A DNA stretch of 64,000 bases. It comes from Locusta migratoria. Taxonomy: Eukaryota > Arthropoda > Insecta > Orthoptera > Acrididae. Below are positions 22,101-31,168 of this stretch, in pieces (the stretch's first letter is position 1; the number at the start of each line of letters is the position of its first letter). Position numbers and translations under genes: made by a program. The notes under the pieces are model-generated. The model searched no databases and had not been told where the DNA came from. It saw only the letters and a list, made by a program, of their open reading frames with translations. The stretch lies in contig CM048745.1 of the NCBI GenBank assembly GCA_026315105.1, forward strand, positions 279,513,247-279,577,246, written 5' to 3'.

Positions 22101-22797
22101 CTGGTAAAATTTGAAAAAACTAAAGATGGTCTAGCTTCCTCCCCTTGGTGATTTGACATGGAATTACCTGCTATATAATGAAGTAGCATATAATGATTGC
22201 CAGGTGGCAATGCCATCTGCAGCAGATCTTTGACTGCTGGTGAGCACTTTTTGCACAAGCATAATGTGCTAATAATCACTGTGCACCACTCACATAATTG
22301 TTACACAAGCCCTACTATCTTTTTCAAATGTTTCACAAAAACTATTTGGCAGTTACAGCTGTATATGTCAGCTTCACAGTAATGGTGATATTCATACTGA
22401 AGTAAGTGACTGCACATAATAGAGGTTATTATGATTTTTGTTTGCAGAACAATTCACCATATGTTTCTGCAGACAATATTTTTCTAAAGTATATCTGAAG
22501 AAAGTAAGTATAATCCTTCATTCATAGTATCAAAATGATAGTGTGCTAATTGGTTTCAATTTTTGTCATTGAAGCACAAACAGAATTTTTGAAATTATTT
22601 TTAACTTCAGGGTGGGGTACCTACTACCTAAATTTTCTAGTTTCTCTTTTAATTGGATTAAACTTCTCATGATTTGTAAAACACAATTTTTGTACAATAA
22701 AGGGTGATAATTTTATGAGTGAGTCAGTTACAATTATTTTAGCTTTTGCTTCATATATTTGCTATGGTTTGCCTTTATGCCTTTGGTTAGCACGCCT
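19152..22797. repeat. large imperfect palindrome (long-inverted-repeat element)
   Basis: Left arm 19328-20563 and right arm 21711-22797 are inverted copies over more than 1 kb. Examples: GCATGCTAACCAAAGGCATA at 19328 against its complement ending near 22797; GGTAATTCCATGTCAAATCACC at 19957 against GGTGATTTGACATGGAATTACC near 22148-22170. A direct extra copy of the TTCCACGTCAAATCA unit lies at 19152-19328, and part of the right inner arm is duplicated at 21130-21600. The centre (20560-21130) is unique. Small indels throughout. Probably one or more long-TIR DNA transposons; the family is not recognised. ORFs here are mirrored and do not resemble proteins. Confidence 0.75.
20840..21170. other. 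GC-richer unique core of the palindrome
   Basis: Two overlapping plus-strand frames of 89 and 106 codons are open, but they have no recognised motif and neither is clearly protein-like. The block is the only part of the palindrome without a partner and is more GC-rich than its surroundings. Confidence 0.3.
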
Positions 22798-23190
22798 ATG
22801 TGATCAGCAAATATTAAATTACTGTAAGAATCCTTTGTGTTAATGGCAGATAATATTTGTGTATAAGGAACAAACTAAAACGAAACATTTGTTAGTTAAG
22901 TTATTAAGTCAGGGGTTATTTTATGGTGATACTGAATTTGTAAGCTTAAATGAATGAATCCTGAAAAATAAAGCCTCTGAACTTTTTATGCCATTCTCAA
23001 TATCAGTTGAGGTATTAGATGACATACATATTACAAAGTCAACTTTATCAATTTTCTGGTGAAGTTTCTAACTTTAACGGCAGAGGATTCTGAAATGTAG
23101 TGGAAACTTGACAATGTATATGGTAGCTATGTCAGTGTCAGAGAAACAGCAAGCTGTAACTGAATTTATAACCACAGCAAATGTACCTCT
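22798..23190. other. no recognisable feature
   Basis: AT-rich flank between the palindrome and the mariner remnant. Confidence 0.45.
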
Positions 23191-23455
23191 AATTGAAGAG
23201 GACACTCTTCTTTAGTATGACAGTGTCAGAGCACACAAGTTCTGTGACCTCTGAAACTATCTGATGCCTCAGGTTCACTGTCATTTATCCATGCAGTCCT
23301 GACTTGGCCCCATCCGATTTTAAACAGTTTCAAAAAGTTAAAGAACATCTTCGAGGACTTTGATAGTGATGAAGTGATGCAAGCAGAGTTGAAGTTGTGG
23401 CTGTATAAAAAATGTCAAACATTCTGGAGTGCCATTTGTATAGGTTAGGTAACCA
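23191..23455 (+). pseudogene. mariner transposase C-terminal remnant
   Basis: Plus-strand pieces in shifting frames: YDSVRAHKF (normally HDNARPH), then HPCSPDLAPSDF-like codons around 23290-23325, FKKLKNIFEDFDSDEVMQAE, and KLWLYKKCQTFWSAIC. These follow the order of the mariner catalytic C-terminus (PYSPDLAPSDFHLFPKLKEHL...F-DDEEV). No TIR is visible; truncated on both sides. Confidence 0.6.
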
Positions 23456-23489
23456 TATTATGCAACTATAAATTAGCCCAATTTAGACC

Positions 23490-23492
<3 letters not shown>

Positions 23493-23564
<72 letters not shown>
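23493..23564. repeat. perfect (CT)18(GA)18 palindrome
   Basis: 23493-23528 is pure CT and 23529-23564 is pure GA, giving a 72-bp perfect inverted repeat with no spacer. Confidence 0.95.
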
Positions 23565-23566
<2 letters not shown>

Positions 23567-23639
23567 CTGATTTTCTGTAAGTTTGTGTATGGGTAGGGTT
23601 TTGTTGTTGTTGTTTTATTTGGTCGTATTATGTGGTGGG

Positions 23640-24163
23640 ATTGAAGGAGGGGGAGGTTCGTCTCTGTCTACTATGTGTTCTATTAGTTTACTGATGTTTA
23701 CTTGGTCATTTAATATGTGTTTCTTTTCTATTAATGCTTTTTAAATTTGAAAATTCTCTCTGAGGGTTTGGAGGTGTTTCTTATTGCTAAATCTGACTAT
23801 TTTCATGTCGGTTTCTATGGCGGTGGGATAGTGGTTTTCTTGCTTAAGGTGTTATTCGCAAATGTTGAATGGCTGTTGCCCTATTTCTATGATCGTTTGT
23901 GTTCTTTATATCGGGTTTCAAATGTCCTGCTGGTCTGTCCTAAGTATAGAGCATCACAACTGTTGCATTTGAGCTGGTAAATACCAGATTTTTGGTAGAT
24001 GTCAGTGCTTTCTGTTTTTGTTAGGCATTTCTGTAATGGGTTATGGCTTTGATATGCTATTTTTACTCCTTGTTTGTTGCGGATGTTTCCAATGCGGTGT
24101 GTCAGATTATTTCCATAAGTAAGTGTGTATAAGTTATTATCATTCTTTAGTAGTGGGTATGTC
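23640..24163 (-). pseudogene. Penelope-like GIY-YIG domain of a second PLE lineage
   Basis: Minus strand, one frame from 24163: RRTYPLLKNDNNLYTLTYGN, VKIAYQSHNPLQKCL, KSGIYQLKCNSCDALYLGQT, SRTFETRYKEH. GIY is literal (GIYQL), the YIG box is YLGQTSR, and the CxxC and Arg (TRYKEH) are present. After stops it continues NSHSTFANNTL. It differs clearly from the FYIGMT lineage at 10121, 45862 and 62443, so it is a separate PLE clade. It abuts a Tc1 remnant on the same strand at about 24165. Confidence 0.75.
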
Positions 24164-24164
24164 C

Positions 24165-24950
24165 TCCTTGCACATGGATGAGTTCCTTCACTCTCTGAAG
24201 CATGAATGAGACCATCAAGTTTATCTTGAGTAAGCTATGGCAGCTGCAATGAAATCCTGATGATTGTCAGGTGCATTCAGATGCTTTTGAATTCTTGTCT
24301 GTGGACTGTGTTGACCAATGCATTTGCTTGATGTTGCATCTTTGAAGAATCCATGATGCTGCTGGTGTATGGTGAGATCTTACATTGTCATTGACTAGGA
24401 TGAAGTTGTCACCAATTTTAAGTCTGTAGGGCCTTGCAATCACCTGTAGGATGGTAATTAGTTGAGGCCTCCATCCCATCATTATTGCCACCCAAAATGT
24501 TGCAGTTGGATTTCCTGAATGTATTAGTGTCTTCCAGTGTTTCTCCAAATCCTAACACATCTAGTGTTCAGTTGCAAACCAGTCCTGTCTTGTCAACAAG
24601 CCTGAAGTTACTTTATTCTGCAATGGTACAATGTTGAAGAGCAAGATCCCAGTTTGTTTGATTGCGTCGATTCTGTTGGTTCAGTGCAAAACTTCTCATT
24701 GATCTTTGGAATGAAAATCACCCTGAGCCAAACATTTTTCAGTGTTTGGTATGAGATACAAATTCCTGTTGCCTCGAAGAAGTCATATCCAAGATTTCTG
24801 GTAGGTGATTTTGGGCACCTGTGAGCCATATGTTGGAAGTAACAGTCGTGCATTGAAGATACATTGTAAGGACATTCATTGCTAAGTTTATTGTTCACAT
24901 TTCCCTTCTCCCTGTACTTTTGTTACACCTTAGACTCACCAATTTGAATG
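24165..24950 (-). pseudogene. Tc1-like transposase remnant
   Basis: Minus strand: VLRIWRNTGRH-like block, FWVAIMMGWRPQLITI (normally VWGGIMMG-RT-LI), RPYRLKIGDNFILVNDNVRSHHT (the D of the DDE triad in DNFILMQDNARPHTA), then MHWSTQSTDKN (normally DWPA-SPDLN) and LDGLIHASESEGTHP. Upstream, CYFQHMAHRCPK may be the R-H--RL-W linker. The C-terminal catalytic Glu region is scrambled and stops interrupt the frame. No TIRs found. Confidence 0.65.
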
Positions 24951-27490
24951 ACAATTAACCAATCAGTAACATGACCTGCTGAAAGTAAAGCCACAATCTG
25001 AACTACATAGTGTTGTATGCCTGTACATGGCATGTCACTGCACTGCTGCACACAAAATGAATGAAGCTGTTGTTGATACTGGACTGTAGTGGTACACTGC
25101 TGTGGCAGTGTTATGTTTACACAATCGAGGAACAGATGCAATGAATGCCAGTAGTAAACACATATAGAATATAGGGTCTGCATGGATAATGAATGAAGTT
25201 CCCAAGTAATTGAAACCTCTGATATAGAATACATTATATGATATTACACCAAACTTTTGTTGAGTAGTATAATATTATATTTCTCTGTCAGTCAAGAGAT
25301 TATCCATTTACTGTTAACAAAGATAAGACTTCTACCATGTATTGAGTCAGTGAGTGCGGGCACTGTTAATATCTTAACACAATACATGGTGGATACTTCA
25401 TGCTTGTCTGATCACTTAACAGAGGAATTTGCAGTAGCTTTTGCAATGTAAAATTTTTCTTGTTTATAACTTGTCCTCTGACCTAGATAAAATGGTTATT
25501 AAGAGACATAGTACGAGATTGGAAAGGGAAAAAGATGGGGGAAGGAATTTGACCTTAACCTTGAAAATGCTTTCTTTGGGCCTCCTTTTCTCACCAGGTA
25601 CCTGATAGAATGTTTTCAAGTAATTGCCTGTGACATTCAGTGATGAAAGACATCCTGGTTCGTTCTTCTGGCCATTCATTTTATCACAATGTAGTCATGT
25701 CAGGCATTCCAATTGTTGCACCAGTCTTTAAAATGATTTTGTGCAGACATTAGGCAGGAAACTGGATATTCTCAAATATTAAAACTAAGGACAAGGATAA
25801 GTAATTAGCTACTTCTACTTCTCCTATAACTTATTGGAATACCTGGTAATGTAAGGTAGGGTTAACAATAGTACATTAAAACAAATTTTGTGTCATCCAC
25901 CAAACAAAAATTTTATAGTGTTATACTACTATGGTGAATATTTATAAAACAATACAACCTCTGCTTTATTGACAAACAAAACCCAACAAATAATTTTTTT
26001 TATTCAAACACAAACTAAAAATACTTTACTTGAGATAGACCCATTGTGTAGCAACCTCATTCAATAAAGACTTGCATGACTCTTTGTATGTATGCACACC
26101 TACACCCTATGTGGCATGCAGCACATGGTTAATTTAAGCACTGCTGGTCCAATTTATCCAATCTCATATGTTACATGGTTGGTCAGGGCATGCTTGCAAA
26201 GTTCTTTTAAATTCTTTTCCAAGCATATTCAATTGGTTTCACATCAGAAAACACACAAATCAATCCAGTCTTGCAATATCAGCACAGTTGATGAAATTGT
26301 TGATGATGCCTGCATGATGGACTCAAGAGTTGTTGCCCATAAACTTAAAATTCTTCCATGAAATGCTTATGAAATGGTTCAGCCATGCATTGATGGATAT
26401 TATCCCTGTATTATGGAGCCAAGAGATAACCCTTGATTAGCAACAATGGATGCTTCAGACAGTTGATGAATAATTTGATCATTTCACATCACTAAAGGCT
26501 CTCCTTCAAGATGGTAGAACACAGCGTGTGGATCTATTAATAAAAATGAATCATACCTCAAATGCTTTATCATATTCAGTGGTAAATGAAGTGACACCTC
26601 TTTAAAGCATATGAGACATCATGCTAGAGACGTTCATTACAGATGAATAGCACCATCAACCAGAATTGGTGAAAGAGGATCATTTAGGAAAACAATCAAA
26701 ATTCAGTCAACATGAGTGGAAATAATGAAACAATTGCTGTTGGCACATATATTTCAAAAATAAGTATCTCATCTTAGTATCTGTTCCAACTGTTCTTCTA
26801 GTAAGATCTCTCCAGATATTCTTTTTGAGTTACTGTTTATATTTCTGTAATCAACTTTTACTGACTGGCTTAGCAGAATAATTTATTACCATTTTACTGC
26901 CACACGCAAACAATTGTATTTTTCTTACTTTAGTGTCATATTAACAACATTCAGTTGTATATAAAAACAGACTCTTCACTATGCCTTTCTACTTTCACTG
27001 GGAGCATTATTGCAGATAATATCTTGCCAATGTCCTGATTGAGGTACAAAATATTTTTTTATATTGGCCAATATGCCTATGTTTCATTAATGTGGAAGAG
27101 GATATCAAGAGTGTTCATCATATTGTTAAAGGTTTAAGGAGTGGGATTTTACTTTGCTTTTTATGTCTATGACCACCCCTAAAATTTATAAATATAGTAT
27201 ATTAGGCTATTAAATCCAAGTGTATCTGTTCCTCATAGGCATATTCCATGATCCCATGGAGAGATATCTATGGTACATGGAACATAATAAAAGGTGTGAA
27301 TCTTATTAAATATAATTCCAATAAAATTATATTTTTCAACATTATGAAAGGCCAATTTATTACAGCAGCAATTATAAGAATAAAATAATCTGGCCACTCC
27401 AGTTGGTTTTGTGTGTATAGTTGTCCGAGTGATTGTGTGAATGTATGTGTTTCTTTGATTCATGATGGAAATTCTCCACAGAGATGATAA
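24951..27490. other. no recognisable feature
   Basis: AT-rich. Frames near 26100-26600 look vaguely transposase-like but no motif could be confirmed. 27380-27480 may be a scrap of PLE terminal sequence (GGCCACTCCAGTTGG...GTGATTGTGTGAATGT). Confidence 0.4.
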
Positions 27491-27497
27491 ATTATTC

Positions 27498-27855
27498 TTC
27501 AAAAGAGATAGGTTAGCTGGCCAGTACTTACCATTGTGCTTACCACCGATAGTCACACACAAAAAAAAAGAAAAAGGACGAAAAGAGAAGACAAGCTTTC
27601 AAATCAGGGTTACTTCTTCAGGTAGGAGAGAAAAAAATGAACGGGAACAGAAGGGGAGGTAATTCACGACCTAGGTCATTAATTATCTTCCCCTTCTGTT
27701 CCCATTATTTTTTTCTTTCTTTTCCTCTCTCTTCTCTCTTACCTGATGAAGGAGCCTCGTTCCAAAAGGCTCTTTTTTCATCCTTTTTCTTTTTCTGTGC
27801 GACTATTGGCTGTACAGCAGGTAAGTACTGGCCAGCCAATCATCTCTTTTGATGT
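27498..27855. repeat. inverted-repeat pair (PLE-terminus-like)
   Basis: GAGATAGGTTAGCTGGCCAGTACTTACC (about 27505-27533) pairs with GGTAAGTACTGGCCAGCCAATCATCTC (27819-27847); CACCGATAGTCACAC and GTGCGACTATTGGCTG continue the arms. Inside are AAGCTTTCAAATCAGGG...CTTCTTCAGG and TTACCTGATGAAGGAGCC, two opposed copies of the CTGANGAAG core seen in PLE ends. AT/purine-rich spacer (ACGGGAACAGAAGGGG / CCCCTTCTGTTCCCAT) is also inverted. Confidence 0.65.
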
Positions 27856-28387
27856 ATGTGTTTCTTTTTCTTATGAAGGCCTTGACCAAATGTTGTGTGA
27901 ATGTGGTTGTCTATATTTTTTTGCCTGTCAGCAGCCCAGAGAGCCTCTCTACGGTGAGTTGTTATCTACTCTCCATTATTGATATTCCACTAAGATTTGC
28001 CATTGTTAAAACATTTTTATTCATAAGTTATAAGTGTTAAATCATGTAGAATCTGTAATAAGATGCCACCTATCTGTTCACTTTGTAAAGAACCATGCCA
28101 CAGCGACTTTGAGAGTGAATATTTTGATATAACTCGATGGACTGTATGTGTATTTGGGGGGTATAAGCAGTGTAGCACTATGGCTGTGAATTCTGTCTGT
28201 TGTTCCTGATCATGTCCTCAGGCAACTCCTACCAAATGACTTTAATTTCTGTTATATGAATGGAAAGCGTACCTGGATAGTCTAATTGATTAAGGTGACT
28301 GCTGGCCCGGTCCACCACAAATATTCACCACAATTGAATTTATTTTATTTCCCTGTGACAGTCAAGATGTTTCTAAATTTTGAATTC

Positions 28388-29823
28388 ATACTGTATTTAA
28401 TCGAATCTGAGTTGCACCTTTTTCCAATTTTTTGGCATCTGAAAAACTGCCTGTGGCTTATAATTGAGTGCAAAACAAACAGAAGTTCTGAGGAATGGTG
28501 CTAGGAGCCACCACAGCTAACTTTTGCTATCAACCATAAGCACTGCTAGGCACACTTTGCAAGATCAAACATAAATAGGCCTACTGGCTACAAAATTCTG
28601 CGCTAAATAAAAATACAGTAGAAGATGAGTGTACTTTTTCTGAGTTTCAGCCACTGAACTAAAGCAAAGCAACTGAATCAATGCAACTAAGGCAACAGAA
28701 CTTCAGTATTGCCCATCTGTGAGTGTAGCAGCATTTCAAATAAACATAGCAACAAAAAACAAAATTTTTACAACAATATCAACAATGCAATTTTTGTACA
28801 AGTTGGTAGTTGCAAATATGTTACGAAGTGACTGTGCGGTTTGGTGTTTTTGGCATTGCGTATTAATGATTGTTATAATTCCTTGCGATTATGGTCACAA
28901 TACAAACTGATCCACTGACGGTATACTCATGATGTAACTACAAAACCTTAATCATTAGAATCATGTACAGTATTACTGTTTGTTTTTGGAGCAGCGCTTG
29001 TGACCAGCTTTGTGAAAGAAGTGGCAACACTTTCTGCACAACCAACCCATAATTTTGCATGACAATGTGCAAGTGCATACAGTGCAAGCTGTGGCTGCTC
29101 TGTTCGGTCGCTGGGACTGGGAATTACTGTACCATCCACCATAATCCCTGCACTTAAGTCCTTGTGACTTTGATTTGATTCCAAAGATGAAGGAACCACT
29201 CCGTGGCATTTGCTTCAGAACTGTTCCAGAGATTTGACAGGCAGTAGGCCGCTCCATTTGCACCACCAACGTAACAGGCTCTGCTAACAGTCAGTATACT
29301 ATGCCTTCCGCATCGCTGGCAACAGCTTATACACAATGCTGGTGACTGCTTTGAAGTACACTAACACGTGCAAACATGTAATGATTTGTATCATTTGTGA
29401 ATAAGTTGTTGCCACTATTTAAGTTCCAACCCTCATATATTGATACGTTTCTACGAATATTTCATGATTTTCAAGATTTTGGTTAGGTAGAACATAGTAG
29501 CACAGCCAAATTAAGTGGAAACATAGATTTGTTTACATTTGGAAAAACTCAATGGCTGTCTGTAACGCCACACAATTGGCTGCACCATTACCGACAACTA
29601 CCACTGACACTTAAAAAGTATTTTCACCAAAGCTCGACTGCTAAGTTTACAATTTGAACCCAACTATAGTAGCTGTATCATCATCCATTCTACCTAATTT
29701 TTATCTCATTTTAGTATGAAGAACCTTAGTTTTGATTCCGAAACACGGCATATAACTTTTTCCGTCTCTGAATTTCAAGTCTTTATTTTTCGGGTGCAGC
29801 TTACATTTGAGTAAATACGGTAA
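28388..29823. mobile_element. 1.4-kb TIR DNA transposon (ACTGTATTTAATCGAATC family)
   Basis: Left end ACTGTATTTAATCGAATC then TGAGTTGCACC; right end GGTGCAGCTTACATTTGAG then TAAATACGGT, its inverted partner. Related pieces occur at 37950-38260, 57252-57470 and 60170-60855. Internal minus frames (28948-29336) contain YVGGANGAAYCLSNLWNSS and NATEWFLHLWNQIKVT, which look protein-like, but I do not recognise the family. The termini resemble those seen with pogo-type elements in insects; that link is tentative. Confidence 0.6.
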
Positions 29824-30120
29824 ATGAGAAGATTCTGTAATGTGTGTGCAGGCTGGAACAGCTGCCCAAATGAGAATCGGGGATCTGGCAGATTTGGTCC
29901 ACACATTTCAGCATTTGTCACAGTTCACTGATGATGAATCACTGCAAATGCATTTTGAACCGGAAACTACATACTTTTGAATGAAAATGGCACATCTATT
30001 GGAATAACTGGGATGTGTGACAACATATATCATCATCACCTATAAATCTGCCATTTAGAATAATAATTTCAGTGATATTGTTTATCATCTTTGTCACCAA
30101 AAGTGTAGCACTACTGTGAT

Positions 30121-30180
30121 CTACATCAGCATTCGTATTCTGCAAACCACCTCTTGGTGTGTGTTGAAGGGCTTTGTTTA
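30121..30180 (+). repeat. LINE 3'-end-like repeat
   Basis: CTACATCAGCATTCGTATTC then TGCAAACCACCTCTTGGTGTGTG is a diverged copy of a very common insect repeat (CTACAT...CTCCGCAAGCCACC...GGTGTGTGGCGGAGGG), usually at the 3' end of CR1-type LINEs. Confidence 0.5.
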
Positions 30181-30489
30181 GAGTCTGTGCAGGATACGCT
30201 GGACGATGCGCAGAGACTAGTTTTCATCCGAAGTGCCGGGCAAGTTCATTCCGTTATTCGGAAGGGGAAGCTTCTTCAGTCCACTTCCGGCTGCTAGCCA
30301 GTGCACATCGAGTGAGCGCAATGCTATAAACGACGTGGCAGCACAGTCTCCAAGAGCTATAGGTCCAGGAAGAGTTCTGCATGGCCAGGCATGAGAGGTT
30401 GTTTTCTGTGTGCTACTAGCATTTCTCTTCGGAAAGGAAAAAGATAGTTGCCAATAGTTCTGAAGGTTTCTCTAGTCCGGAAGAAGCTG

Positions 30490-30690
30490 AATAAAGAGAA
30501 AAGGGCCTTAGATTTAGATTATTTTCATAAACAAGCTGTGCGGAGATTGATAAACAATTTCCGCATCACAGATAAACATCACACCACAATAAAGTCGCTT
30601 TTCTTGTAAATAAGGGAAAATATGTCTTTCAAGAAAAGTATTGCTTCATTGTGGTACCTACTTCAAAAGATAGGCTTCAGGTACATTAGT
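30490..30690 (+). pseudogene. transposase helix-turn-helix fragment
   Basis: Plus strand: KEKRALDLDYFHKQAVRRLI, NNFRITDKHHTTIKSLFL, stop, IRENMSFKKSIASLWYLLQKIGFRY. This resembles the N-terminal helix-turn-helix arrangement (DxFxxxxIRRxIxxF...PTLxxLxxxL...F..S.STLxxxLKxxGFRY) of DDE transposon proteins common in insects. The catalytic part is absent; a PLE terminus follows. Confidence 0.5.
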
Positions 30691-30769
30691 TTTTTTTAAT
30701 TTCAGTATAATACTTACATGCTTTATTTTTCATGCAATTAACACTGTTAATATTTACCAGGTGGTGCGC

Positions 30770-31168
30770 GCGCGGTCTTATGTACTTGCAGTGTGCACGC
30801 ATCTTGTATATTTATTTTATGTTATCTTATTTTGTTTATTTTATTTTATTTTTCTCCCCTCACTCGCCTCCCCACTCCATTCCTAAACTGCATCTCGTTA
30901 TTCCCATCTAACCCATCCCCACCACCGTGACGTAACCTTCCTATCCCCTCCCCTCCCGTCCCCGATTCACTGCAGAGCGTGATTCGAAGTGCGGCAGCCG
31001 GAGGTGATTGTTGTATGTGTTGTGTGATTGCGTGAGTGTTCTATTTTCTGAAGAAGGCTATGGCCGATAGCTGAAAGTGTTGTATGTGTGTGTCTTTTGT
31101 ATGTGCCTGTCGCAGCTCGTCGCCACGTCTTTGCAGTGAGTTGTAAATTGTCCTTATTATATTATTAA
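30770..31168 (+). mobile_element. Penelope-like element solo 3' end
   Basis: Inverted relative to, and highly similar to, 9360-9970: CTCCCCACTCCATTCCTAA, ATTCACTGCAGAGCGTGATT, CGAAGTGCGGCAGCCGGAGG, then the terminal repeat with TCTGAAGAAGGCTATGGCCG, TCTTTTGTATGTGCCTGTCG and the end TTGTAAATTGTCCTTATTAT. No GIY-YIG coding sequence is attached, so this is a severely 5'-truncated insertion. Confidence 0.8.
31048..31080 (+). ncRNA. hammerhead-like ribozyme core (best stem II)
   Basis: CTGAAGA, AG, a perfect 5-bp stem GCTAT/ATAGC with loop GGCCG, T, GAAA. Both conserved boxes (CUGANGA and GAAA) are intact. Stem III and the cleavage site cannot be assigned by eye. Confidence 0.45.

Noticed and set aside
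19745..22382. Mirrored ORFs of 61 and 70-111 codons in the palindrome
   Set aside because: The same words appear in both arms because of the inverted repeat; composition and motifs do not look like a protein.
26092..26361. 89-codon plus ORF and possible transposase on the minus strand
   Set aside because: No catalytic or DNA-binding motif could be aligned with confidence.
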